Positions 1 to 6,033 of a stretch of 8,139 nucleotides of DNA are shown one piece after another. The notes beneath the pieces were generated by a model. The model ran no database searches. It had not been told where the DNA came from and saw only the letters and a list, made by a program, of their open reading frames with translations. The DNA is from an uncultured Bacteroidales bacterium (lineage in GTDB: Bacteria; Bacteroidota; Bacteroidia; Bacteroidales; F082), in assembly GCA_937877465.1 (NCBI GenBank), contig CALFIT010000090.1:1-8139 (forward strand). Reading direction: 5' to 3'. Positions within the stretch are counted from its first letter, which is position 1. Each line of letters begins with the position of its first letter. The position numbers and the translations under genes are program-made.

Positions 1-819
1 GAGACGCTCCGCTCGCTGTCGGACGACATGGACAAGATGTTAGCCGAGGGCGTGATTACGACCTCCGACCAGTTGGCGGTGAAGGTGAAGCTGAACGATG
101 CCGAGACCTCGCTGCTGAAGGCGCAAAACGGCTTGGCGCTGTCGAAGATGCTGCTTTGCCAGCTCTGCGGCCAGCCCTTGGATTCCGACATCGTCTTGGC
201 CGACGAGAATTTGGACGACGTTATGCTGACGAACAACAGACCGTATTTCTCGGAGAGCGACATCGAGAGCAACCGTCCCGAACTGAGATGCCTCAGCATC
301 GCCAACGACATCTATGCCAAAAAGGTGTGGGTGACCCGTGCCGACTATCTTCCGACCATCGGCGCTTTCGGCAACTATGTGGTCAGCAACCCCTCGTGCT
401 TCAACGGCTTCCAAAACGAGTTCGGGGGAATGTGGAACTTCGGCGTGATGGCCAAAATCCCGATTTTCCATTGGGGTGAGGGCTACAACAAGACGCGCAT
501 GGCCAAGGCCGAGGCCAAGATACAGCATTACAACTACGACGACACCAAGGAGATGATCCTGCTTCAGGTGCGCCAGTGCGAGAGCCAACTCAGCGAGGCT
601 GAGGCCCGTCTTAAGCTGACCCAAGAGAAGCTGAACGACGCCGACGAGAACCTCCGCATGGCAACGGCAGGCTTCCGCGAGGGCGTGGTCGAGTCATCGA
701 CCTTCAACTTGGCCCAAACTGCGTGGCTGCAAGCGCATTCGGAGTACATCGACTCGAAAATCGACTGCATCATGGCCGACGTCAACCTGCGCAAGGCCGC
801 TGGAGTGATTCTTCAATAG
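1..819 (+). CDS. TolC-family outer membrane efflux protein, 5'-truncated
   Basis: This is the outer-membrane channel of a tripartite exporter. The reading frame is open at the left edge and ends with TAG at 817-819, giving 272 visible residues. TolC proteins are usually about 430-480 residues, so the N-terminal 40% or so is missing. The first visible part is a helical hairpin with a typical outer-membrane efflux protein (OEP) pattern (EGVITTSDQLAVKVKLNDAE, residues 16-35), then LCGQPL near 55-60. A beta-strand segment follows around LPTIGAFGNYVVSNP. The second repeat runs from about residue 140 (MWNFGVMAKIPIFHWGEG) through a long amphipathic coiled coil rich in Glu, Ala and Gln, ending in an Ala-Gly-Val-Ile-Leu-Gln tail. 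It lies 81 bases before a HlyD-type gene, the usual partner. The family assignment is firm; the substrate cannot be read from the sequence. Confidence 0.93.
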   Translation, partial: ETLRSLSDDMDKMLAEGVITTSDQLAVKVKLNDAETSLLKAQNGLALSKMLLCQLCGQPLDSDIVLADENLDDVMLTNNRPYFSESDIESNRPELRCLSIANDIYAKKVWVTRADYLPTIGAFGNYVVSNPSCFNGFQNEFGGMWNFGVMAKIPIFHWGEGYNKTRMAKAEAKIQHYNYDDTKEMILLQVRQCESQLSEAEARLKLTQEKLNDADENLRMATAGFREGVVESSTFNLAQTAWLQAHSEYIDSKIDCIMADVNLRKAAGVILQ

Positions 820-838
820 TTTAGAGTTTAGAGTTTAT
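818..838. repeat. Three tandem 7-base repeats (AGTTTAG) at the TolC-family stop codon
   Basis: Positions 818-824, 825-831 and 832-838 read AGTTTAG, AGTTTAG, AGTTTAT. The first copy overlaps the last two bases of the TAG stop codon. The stretch is AT-rich in a GC-rich neighbourhood. It could be a slippage-prone microsatellite or part of a regulatory linker; nothing in the sequence decides this. Confidence 0.8.
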
Positions 839-843
839 AGTAA

Positions 844-864
844 CCGTGGGGCAGCGGCCTACGG
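844..864 (+). other. Hairpin in the channel/fusion-protein spacer
   Basis: CCGTGGG (844-850) pairs with CCTACGG (858-864) around a 7-base loop GCAGCGG. This gives a 7-bp stem with one G-U pair. No T run follows (the next bases are CAATCCAAAAG), so it does not look like a classical intrinsic terminator on the + strand. A role as an mRNA-stabilising or processing element between the first and second genes of the exporter operon is possible but is inference. Confidence 0.45.
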
Positions 865-875
865 CAATCCAAAAG

Positions 876-890
876 AAACAAACAAACAAA
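876..890. repeat. AAAC tetranucleotide run before the HlyD-type gene
   Basis: The bases AAACAAACAAACAAA sit 10 bases before the start codon at 901. Unpaired A-rich leaders commonly replace a Shine-Dalgarno site in Bacteroidota, so this stretch probably helps ribosome loading. As a short tandem repeat it could also change length by slippage. Confidence 0.6.
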
Positions 891-900
891 TCCAAAGAAT

Positions 901-1902
901 ATGACTACAGTAAAAGAACAAAGAATGAACACCTACCTCGCCCTCGCGGTGCTGATAGGCGTGATTGCGGTGGTGTGCGTCATCGGCATCATCACCTTCA
1001 ACAAGGAAACGGAATACCTGCAAGGACAGGCCGAAGTGACCGAATACCGTGTGTCGAGCATGGTGCCGGGACGCATCATGGAATACCGCGTGAAGGCGGG
1101 CGACCATGTGCGCAAAGGCGACACATTGGCCATCCTCGAATCGCCCCAAGTGGAGGCCAAGAAAGCCCAGGCCGAAGCCGTCGAGCAACAAGCGCTTGCC
1201 TTGAGCGCGAAAGCGAAGGCAGGAGCGAGGTCGCAGCAGATTGACGCAGCCTACGAGATGTGGCAGAAAGCCAAGGTGGGTGTCGATATTGCCGAGAAGT
1301 CGTTCAACCGCGTCAGCAACCTGTATCAGGAAGGCGTGGTGAGCGCACAGAAATACGACGAGGTGAAGGCTCAACTCGATGCAGCCATTGCCACCGAGAA
1401 GGCGGCAGAGTCGCAGTATAAGTTAGCCCTCTCCGGTGCCCAAAAGGAGGACAAGGAGATGGCCGCCGCCAAGGTGCTGCAAGCCCAAGGCGCTGTGGCT
1501 GAGGTCAATTCCTACATCGACGAGACCGTGCTGACGGCCTACGCCGATGGCGAAGTGACCGAGATTTTCCCCCATGTGGGCGAACTCGTCGGGACGGGCG
1601 CACCCATCATGAACGTGGCTCAGATGGACGACCAGTGGGCGACCTTCAACATGCGTGAGGACATCCTGAAGGATTACCCTGTCGGCACGGAGTTCGATGC
1701 CTACGTCCCTGCCTTGGACAGAACCATCCGCATGAAAATCAACTACATGAAGGATGTCGGCGATTTCGCGGCATGGAAGGCCACCAAGGAGACGGGGCAA
1801 TACGACCTGAAGACCTTCGAGGTGAGGGCCACGCCGCTTGCGGTGGAGAGCGACCTGCGTCCGGGCATGAGCGTCATCGTGAAGAAAGAGCATAGCAAAT
1901 GA
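901..1902 (+). CDS. HlyD-family periplasmic membrane fusion protein
   Basis: This adaptor would link the inner-membrane permeases to the TolC-type channel. The 333 residues match the family length. A single N-terminal membrane anchor covers about residues 11-32 (YLALAVLIGVIAVVCVIGII) after a short charged cytoplasmic end. The first lipoyl half-motif is near 45-80 (VSSMVPGRIMEYRVKAGDHVRKGD). An alpha-helical hairpin rich in Ala, Lys, Glu and Gln spans about 84-200. The second lipoyl half is near 205-240 (LTAYADGEVTEIFPHVGELV), and a beta-barrel region follows, ending in LRPGMSVIV, a common end motif of these proteins. Start 901 is preceded by an A-rich leader; Met9 (925) is a possible alternative that would leave almost nothing before the anchor. 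The stop codon overlaps the next start in ATGA, indicating translational coupling. Confidence 0.95.
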   Translation: MTTVKEQRMNTYLALAVLIGVIAVVCVIGIITFNKETEYLQGQAEVTEYRVSSMVPGRIMEYRVKAGDHVRKGDTLAILESPQVEAKKAQAEAVEQQALALSAKAKAGARSQQIDAAYEMWQKAKVGVDIAEKSFNRVSNLYQEGVVSAQKYDEVKAQLDAAIATEKAAESQYKLALSGAQKEDKEMAAAKVLQAQGAVAEVNSYIDETVLTAYADGEVTEIFPHVGELVGTGAPIMNVAQMDDQWATFNMREDILKDYPVGTEFDAYVPALDRTIRMKINYMKDVGDFAAWKATKETGQYDLKTFEVRATPLAVESDLRPGMSVIVKKEHSK

Positions 1903-3080
1903 GTCCGGAAAAGAAAAACGAGCATGGCGTTTGGCGTATCGTGCAGCGCGAGGTGGCGCGGATGCTGTCGCAGCCAGTCTATCTGTTCTGTATGGTCGTC
2001 GCGCCGTTGGTGGGCTACCTCTTCTTCACCACCTTGATGGGGAAGGGCCTTCCGACCGACATCCCCGTGGGTGTGGTCGATGAGGACAACACCTCCGTCA
2101 CGAGGCAGGTGCTGCGCAACCTCGATGCCTTCCAGCAGACGGCCATCATCGAGGAATACGCCAGTTTCGGCGAAGCCCGCCAAGCCATGCAACAGGGCAA
2201 GATCTACGCCTTTTATTACATCCCGAAAGGCACGACGGAATTAGCCTTGTCGAGCAAGCAGCCCAAGGTATCGTTCTACACCAACGCGGCCTATCTCGTC
2301 CCGGCTTCCCTCGAATACCGCGACATGAAGATGATGGCGGAATTGGCTTCGGGTGCCGTTGCGCGTGAGACGCTCTACGCCAAGGGCTATGCCGAGAATC
2401 AGGTGATGGGCGTCTTGCAACCCATCAAGATGGAGATGCATGCCATCGGCAATCCGGGCCTGAACTATTCCATTTACCTCTCCAACATCCTCCTGCCCGC
2501 CATGCTGATGCTGCTCATCTTCCAAGTGACCATCTATTCCATCTACAGCGAGGTGAAGGAAGGTACGTCGCGGCGTTGGATGGAGTTGGCCGACGGCAAT
2601 GTCTATAAGGCGTTGTTGGGCAAGCTGTTGCCCCAGCTCTTGGTTTGGGTTGTGATGGGCGCAACGTATCTCGTGGTGCTGTATGCCTATTGGGACTTCC
2701 CGCTGAAGAGCGGCCTGTGGCCAATGGCTTTGGCCGCCTTGCTCCTGATTTTGGTGTCGCAGGCGTTTGGCGTGTTCTTGTGCGAGGCCTTGCCGTCGTT
2801 GCGCTGGGCCTTGAGCATCGCCACCCTGTGGGGCGTGCTTTCGTTCCCCATCTCTGGGTTCTCGTTCCCGCAGCATGCGTTTCCGGCGGCGTTGAAGTCG
2901 CTGTCGTACCTGTTTCCGCTGCGGCATTATTACCTGATTTACGTCGATCAGGCGTTGAACGGCCTGCCGATGGTTTACTCTTGGATGAACTATGCGGCGT
3001 TGATAGCGTTTTTGGCTTTGCCCTTATTGTTCCCCAATCGATTGAAAAAGTGTTTGTTAGAGTATCAATATACCCGATGA
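1899..3080 (+). CDS. ABC-2 type transporter permease (first of a pair)
   Basis: This inner-membrane subunit has the layout of the ABC2_membrane_3 (YhhJ/YbhS-like) family. One membrane helix lies near the N-terminus (about 27-47), followed by a large periplasmic domain (about 50-190). Five more helices lie near 191-213, 244-265, 273-295, 303-323 and 358-379. The cytoplasmic loop after the second helix, SEVKEGTSRRWMEL (217-230), corresponds to the E-x-GT segment that contacts the ATPase in related permeases. At 393 residues it is a normal length for a half-transporter without a fused ATPase. Its start overlaps the stop of the fusion-protein gene by four bases. It is clearly paralogous to the next gene: the periplasmic domains share a VVD, then Ser/Thr-rich, then R-x-x-LR-x-x-DA pattern. 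The substrate is unknown; a small molecule or lipid-like compound is plausible. Confidence 0.93.
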   Translation: MSPEKKNEHGVWRIVQREVARMLSQPVYLFCMVVAPLVGYLFFTTLMGKGLPTDIPVGVVDEDNTSVTRQVLRNLDAFQQTAIIEEYASFGEARQAMQQGKIYAFYYIPKGTTELALSSKQPKVSFYTNAAYLVPASLEYRDMKMMAELASGAVARETLYAKGYAENQVMGVLQPIKMEMHAIGNPGLNYSIYLSNILLPAMLMLLIFQVTIYSIYSEVKEGTSRRWMELADGNVYKALLGKLLPQLLVWVVMGATYLVVLYAYWDFPLKSGLWPMALAALLLILVSQAFGVFLCEALPSLRWALSIATLWGVLSFPISGFSFPQHAFPAALKSLSYLFPLRHYYLIYVDQALNGLPMVYSWMNYAALIAFLALPLLFPNRLKKCLLEYQYTR

Positions 3081-3081
3081 A

Positions 3082-4299
3082 ATGAAATGGTTGCATAACA
3101 TATTGGAGGTATTTCGCGAGGAGCTGCACAACTCGTTGACCGATGAAGGCGTCATCGTGTTTTTCCTCATCGTGCCGTTGCTTTATCCGTTGCTTTATTC
3201 CTATCTGTATGGAAAAGAGACGGTTCGCGAGGTGCCGACGGTGGTGGTCGATATGGCCAAGTCGGCGACGAGCCGCGAGTTCCTGCGCAAGGTGGATGCC
3301 ACAAGTGACGTCTATATCGTGGGGCATTGTGCCGACATGCAGGAGGCTGTCGAGCAGGTGCATCGGCGCAACGCCTACTGCCTGATTTACATCCCCGCCG
3401 AGTTCGACCGCGACTTGGTGGAAGGCCGACAGGCCGTCGTGGAGCTGTATTCCGACATGGGCAGCATCTTGTACTACAAGGCGGTGTATGCCTCGTGTAC
3501 GGAGGTCTCCCTCGCGATGAACCGCGACATCAAGGCGCAACGCTTGGAAGGTGCCACCGACGAGCAGGCTTCCACTTTCGCCTATCCCATTGAGTATGAA
3601 TACGTCCCGATGTTCAACACGCAAAGCGGCTTCGCCTCGTTCATCATCCCGGGGGTACTAATTTTGGTCATCCAGCAGACGATGTTGTTGGGCATCGGCA
3701 TGATGGCCGGTGAGGAGCGCGAAAAGAAACGCCGTGGCATCCTTGAGCCGCACGTCATCGGGAAAAGGCCGGTGGAGATGTTTGCGGGCAAGGGCGCGGC
3801 CTATCTCGCTATCTATGTGGTGATTGCGGCCTACGTCTTCTGCGTCGTGCCACGCTTGTTCCACTTGATTCAGATAGGGCGTTGGGCCGACATGTTGGCG
3901 TTCTTGGTACCGTTCCTGTTGGCTTGCCTCTTCTTCAGCATGACGCTTTCGGGCCTCGCCTACAACCGCGAGGTGTTCATCATCATGTTCGTGTTCGTCT
4001 CGGTGCCGCTGCTGTTCATTTCGGGCATCTCGTGGCCTTCGTGCTCGGTGCCGGCGTTTTGGAAGGTCGTCTCGTGGTTCTTCCCATCGACCTTCGGCAT
4101 CAACGGCTTGGTGAAAATCAACAGCATGGGCGCCGTGCTCAGCGATGTGCGTCCCGAACTGATTGGCCTTTGGATCCAAGTCGTCGTCTATGGCGTCACG
4201 GCATGGTTAGTGTATTACCGCTCCTACGGCAAACACCTGCGCGACATCGTCGAGGAGACCCAAGAACGGCTTCAGGCCCGCTGGGCGGCGTATATGTAA
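3082..4299 (+). CDS. ABC-2 type transporter permease (second of a pair)
   Basis: This is the partner permease of the preceding gene, starting one base after its stop, so the two are co-translated and probably form a heterodimer. The 405 residues have the same architecture: a first helix about 22-43, a periplasmic domain about 44-184 with VVVDMAKSATSREFLRKVDA (54-73), then helices near 185-208, 234-257, 270-292, 297-317 and 360-380. The charged cytoplasmic segment GEEREKKRRGILEPHVIGKRP (210-230) lies where an ATPase would dock. A basic/acidic C-terminal tail (EETQERLQARW) follows the last helix. Neither permease carries a Walker motif and no ATPase gene follows, because the next gene is an unrelated oxidoreductase. 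An ATPase encoded elsewhere, or upstream of the window, would be needed for ABC-type transport. Confidence 0.92.
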   Translation: MKWLHNILEVFREELHNSLTDEGVIVFFLIVPLLYPLLYSYLYGKETVREVPTVVVDMAKSATSREFLRKVDATSDVYIVGHCADMQEAVEQVHRRNAYCLIYIPAEFDRDLVEGRQAVVELYSDMGSILYYKAVYASCTEVSLAMNRDIKAQRLEGATDEQASTFAYPIEYEYVPMFNTQSGFASFIIPGVLILVIQQTMLLGIGMMAGEEREKKRRGILEPHVIGKRPVEMFAGKGAAYLAIYVVIAAYVFCVVPRLFHLIQIGRWADMLAFLVPFLLACLFFSMTLSGLAYNREVFIIMFVFVSVPLLFISGISWPSCSVPAFWKVVSWFFPSTFGINGLVKINSMGAVLSDVRPELIGLWIQVVVYGVTAWLVYYRSYGKHLRDIVEETQERLQARWAAYM

Positions 4300-4310
4300 G
4301 CAAAATGTTG

Positions 4311-4318
4311 TATTTTTG
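4311..4318 (+). promoter_or_regulatory. Bacteroidota-type -7 promoter element (TATTTTTG)
   Basis: The octamer matches TAnnTTTG exactly and lies 20 bases before the ATG at 4339, predicting a leader of roughly 15 bases. I see no TTG at the expected -33 distance, so the assignment rests on the -7 element and its position. It lies just after the exporter operon's final stop codon and implies that the oxidoreductase can be transcribed on its own. Confidence 0.6.
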
Positions 4319-4338
4319 TCCGTCAAAATCGATGATAG

Positions 4339-5784
4339 ATGAAAAAAGCGGTGATTATAGGCGCGGGATTGGGCGGACTGCAATGCGGCTACATCTTGGC
4401 GCAAAACGGATACGAGGTGACCATACTCGAAAAGCACAGCCAAGCCGGCGGATGCCTGCAAAGCTTCAGGCGAAAAGGCTTCTCTTTCGACACGGGTTTC
4501 CATTACGTCGGCGGAATGGGCGACGGCGAATCGTTGCACCGCCTGTTCGAGTATTTCCATCTCCTTGACTTGCAATGGGTTCGCATGGACAGCGAATGTT
4601 TCGACGAGGTGGTGATTGGCGACGAAAGTTTCAGCTTGGCCTCGGGATACGATAATTTTGTCGAAACACTTGCCCGACGGTTTCCGTCAGAGCGGCGCGG
4701 TCTTGAAAGGTACATTGCCACCCTGAAAAACATCGGCGAACACATCTTTGATGTCGCCAACGGCCCTTTCAACGAGGCGTTTGAGACGGGCGCGTATGCC
4801 TTCCTGACCGACACCATCGGCGACCCGCTGCTGCGCAAGGTGCTCAGCGGCTCGTCGTTGAAGATGAACCTTTGCGCCGAGACGCTCCCGCTCTATGTGT
4901 TCGCGCAAATCAACAACTCCTTCATCCAAAGCAGCTGGCGGCTCAAAGGCGGTGGCGCGGCCCTCGTCCAGAGCCTCGAAAACTCGATTCGCGAAAGCGG
5001 CGGAACGGTACTCACGAAAGCGGAAGTGACCGCCCTGAAAGAAGAAAACGGCATGGTCAAGGCCGCCGAAATCAACGGGGAGGAACTGTTGGAAGCCGAT
5101 GTGTTTGTCTCTGACCTGCATCCGGACTCCACCTTGTCGCTCATTGACGCGACAGGCTCGAAGGTGCGGCCCATCTATCGCAAACGCATTGCCGCCCTGC
5201 GCAACGCCTTCGGGATGTTCACGGCCAACATCCTCCTCAAACCCGGCAAGATGAACTACTTGAACCGCAACGTCTTCGTACATTCCGCCGACGAGGACCT
5301 GTGGCATCCGAGCCTCGCGCAGACCCGTTCCGTCATGGTTCATTTCTATCCCGAAACCTACCCCGACGGCTCGGCACGCGCCATCGACCTGCTTTCGCCG
5401 ATGGACATGAGCCTGTTGGAAAAATGGACGGACACCACGATTGGGCATCGTGGCGATGAGTACGAAAAGCTCAAGGCGCAGAAAGCCCAAGCCTGCATCG
5501 ACCATGTGGCGAAGCGTTTTCCCGAACTCAAGGATGCCATCGACAGCGTGTTTACGAGCACTCCGCTCACCTATCTCGACTATACGGGAACGCCCAATGG
5601 CTCGGCTTACGGGATTTGCAAGGACTTCAACAATCCCGCCGGCACCATCATCTCGCCGCAGACGTCACTTCCCAACCTCTTCCTCACGGGACAGAACCTG
5701 AACCTGCACGGCATCCTCGGCACCAGCATCACCTCGTTCCTTACCGCTGCTGCTGTGATGGGGCAAATGCCGTCGTTTCCATAA
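4339..5784 (+). CDS. FAD-dependent oxidoreductase, phytoene desaturase / retinol saturase-like
   Basis: This is a flavoprotein of the amine oxidase / CrtI superfamily, acting on an unidentified, probably hydrophobic polyene or isoprenoid-like substrate. The N-terminal Rossmann motif is complete: VIIGAGLGGLQCGYILAQNG (5-24), with the acidic ribose-binding residue in TILEK (28-32). The family signature AGGCLQSFRRKGFSFDTGFH follows at 36-55. Near the C-terminus, LFLTGQNLNLHGILGTSIT (447-465) is the second FAD-contact motif, and its GQ form resembles retinol 13,14-reductase-type members more than classical phytoene desaturases. The length of 481 residues is normal and no signal peptide is evident. 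The ATG at 4339 is chosen because the Rossmann strand begins immediately and a promoter element lies 20 bases upstream. No carotenoid synthesis genes are adjacent, so the precise reaction is open. A link to the exporter upstream is possible but rests on adjacency only. Confidence 0.88.
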   Translation: MKKAVIIGAGLGGLQCGYILAQNGYEVTILEKHSQAGGCLQSFRRKGFSFDTGFHYVGGMGDGESLHRLFEYFHLLDLQWVRMDSECFDEVVIGDESFSLASGYDNFVETLARRFPSERRGLERYIATLKNIGEHIFDVANGPFNEAFETGAYAFLTDTIGDPLLRKVLSGSSLKMNLCAETLPLYVFAQINNSFIQSSWRLKGGGAALVQSLENSIRESGGTVLTKAEVTALKEENGMVKAAEINGEELLEADVFVSDLHPDSTLSLIDATGSKVRPIYRKRIAALRNAFGMFTANILLKPGKMNYLNRNVFVHSADEDLWHPSLAQTRSVMVHFYPETYPDGSARAIDLLSPMDMSLLEKWTDTTIGHRGDEYEKLKAQKAQACIDHVAKRFPELKDAIDSVFTSTPLTYLDYTGTPNGSAYGICKDFNNPAGTIISPQTSLPNLFLTGQNLNLHGILGTSITSFLTAAAVMGQMPSFP

Positions 5785-5819
5785 CACAACGGCCTTTAAA
5801 TCCCTTTTCTGGAGATCAA

Positions 5820-5939
5820 TCAGTCAAGGCACTCATAGACATAGTCGTACAGTGCCTCGAAAGTCATCTTGGTGAAGTTGTTGCGCTTTGCATCGCCGCT
5901 GGCTATTGTTTGCTGTAGTTCTTCCACTGTGTGAACCAC
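5820..5939 (-). pseudogene. Probable 3' remnant of an unrecognised gene, or a 39-residue small protein
   Basis: Reading the - strand, a frame ends with TGA at 5822-5820 and encodes VEELQQTIASGDAKRNN (from codon 5 of the putative GTG start at 5939), then FTKMTFEALYDYVYECLD. It looks protein-like: an amphipathic first helix, a polar turn and an aromatic-acidic last helix, with codons like those of the neighbours. No ATG begins it nearby. The only ATG in frame (6146) would run antisense through the promoter and start of the methyltransferase gene. Codons just upstream (FKAGVCCRE) may belong to it too, so the exact left boundary of the remnant is uncertain. I do not recognise the family. The best reading is the C-terminal end of a gene whose front part was lost; a very short GTG-started protein is the alternative. 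Confidence 0.35.
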
Positions 5940-5990
5940 CTCACGGCAACAAACTCCCGCTTTGAATGAAGGGTTTCTTGTATTAGTGTT

Positions 5991-6018
5991 TTTGGCGTGC
6001 GATAATTCACTACCTTTG
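5991..6018 (+). promoter_or_regulatory. Bacteroidota-type promoter for the methyltransferase
   Basis: TACCTTTG at 6011-6018 matches the -7 consensus TAnnTTTG, and TTTG at 5991-5994 lies 16 bases before it, close to but slightly shorter than the usual -33 spacing. The predicted transcript starts around 6023-6026, leaving about 10 bases before the ATG at 6034. This placement argues against any start codon upstream of 6034. Confidence 0.65.
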
Positions 6019-6033
6019 CCGAAAATTTCCAAC

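Noticed and set aside
40..624. Open frame of 194 codons on the - strand opposite the TolC-family gene
   Set aside because: It has low-complexity Leu/Ala/Val/His composition, no recognisable motif, and overlaps a clear family member entirely.
2515..3624. Long open frame (369 codons) on the - strand across both permease genes
   Set aside because: It runs antisense to two well-supported membrane proteins. Its product is His-, Arg- and Pro-rich with no domain or membrane pattern, as expected from the complement of GC-rich codons.
4687..5505. Open frame of 272 codons on the - strand opposite the oxidoreductase
   Set aside because: It shows no domain pattern and lies fully within a gene with intact FAD motifs at both ends.
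5785..5819. Possible intrinsic terminator after the oxidoreductase gene
   Set aside because: The stretch has T-rich bases (CCCTTTTCTGG) but I could not find a stable stem next to them.
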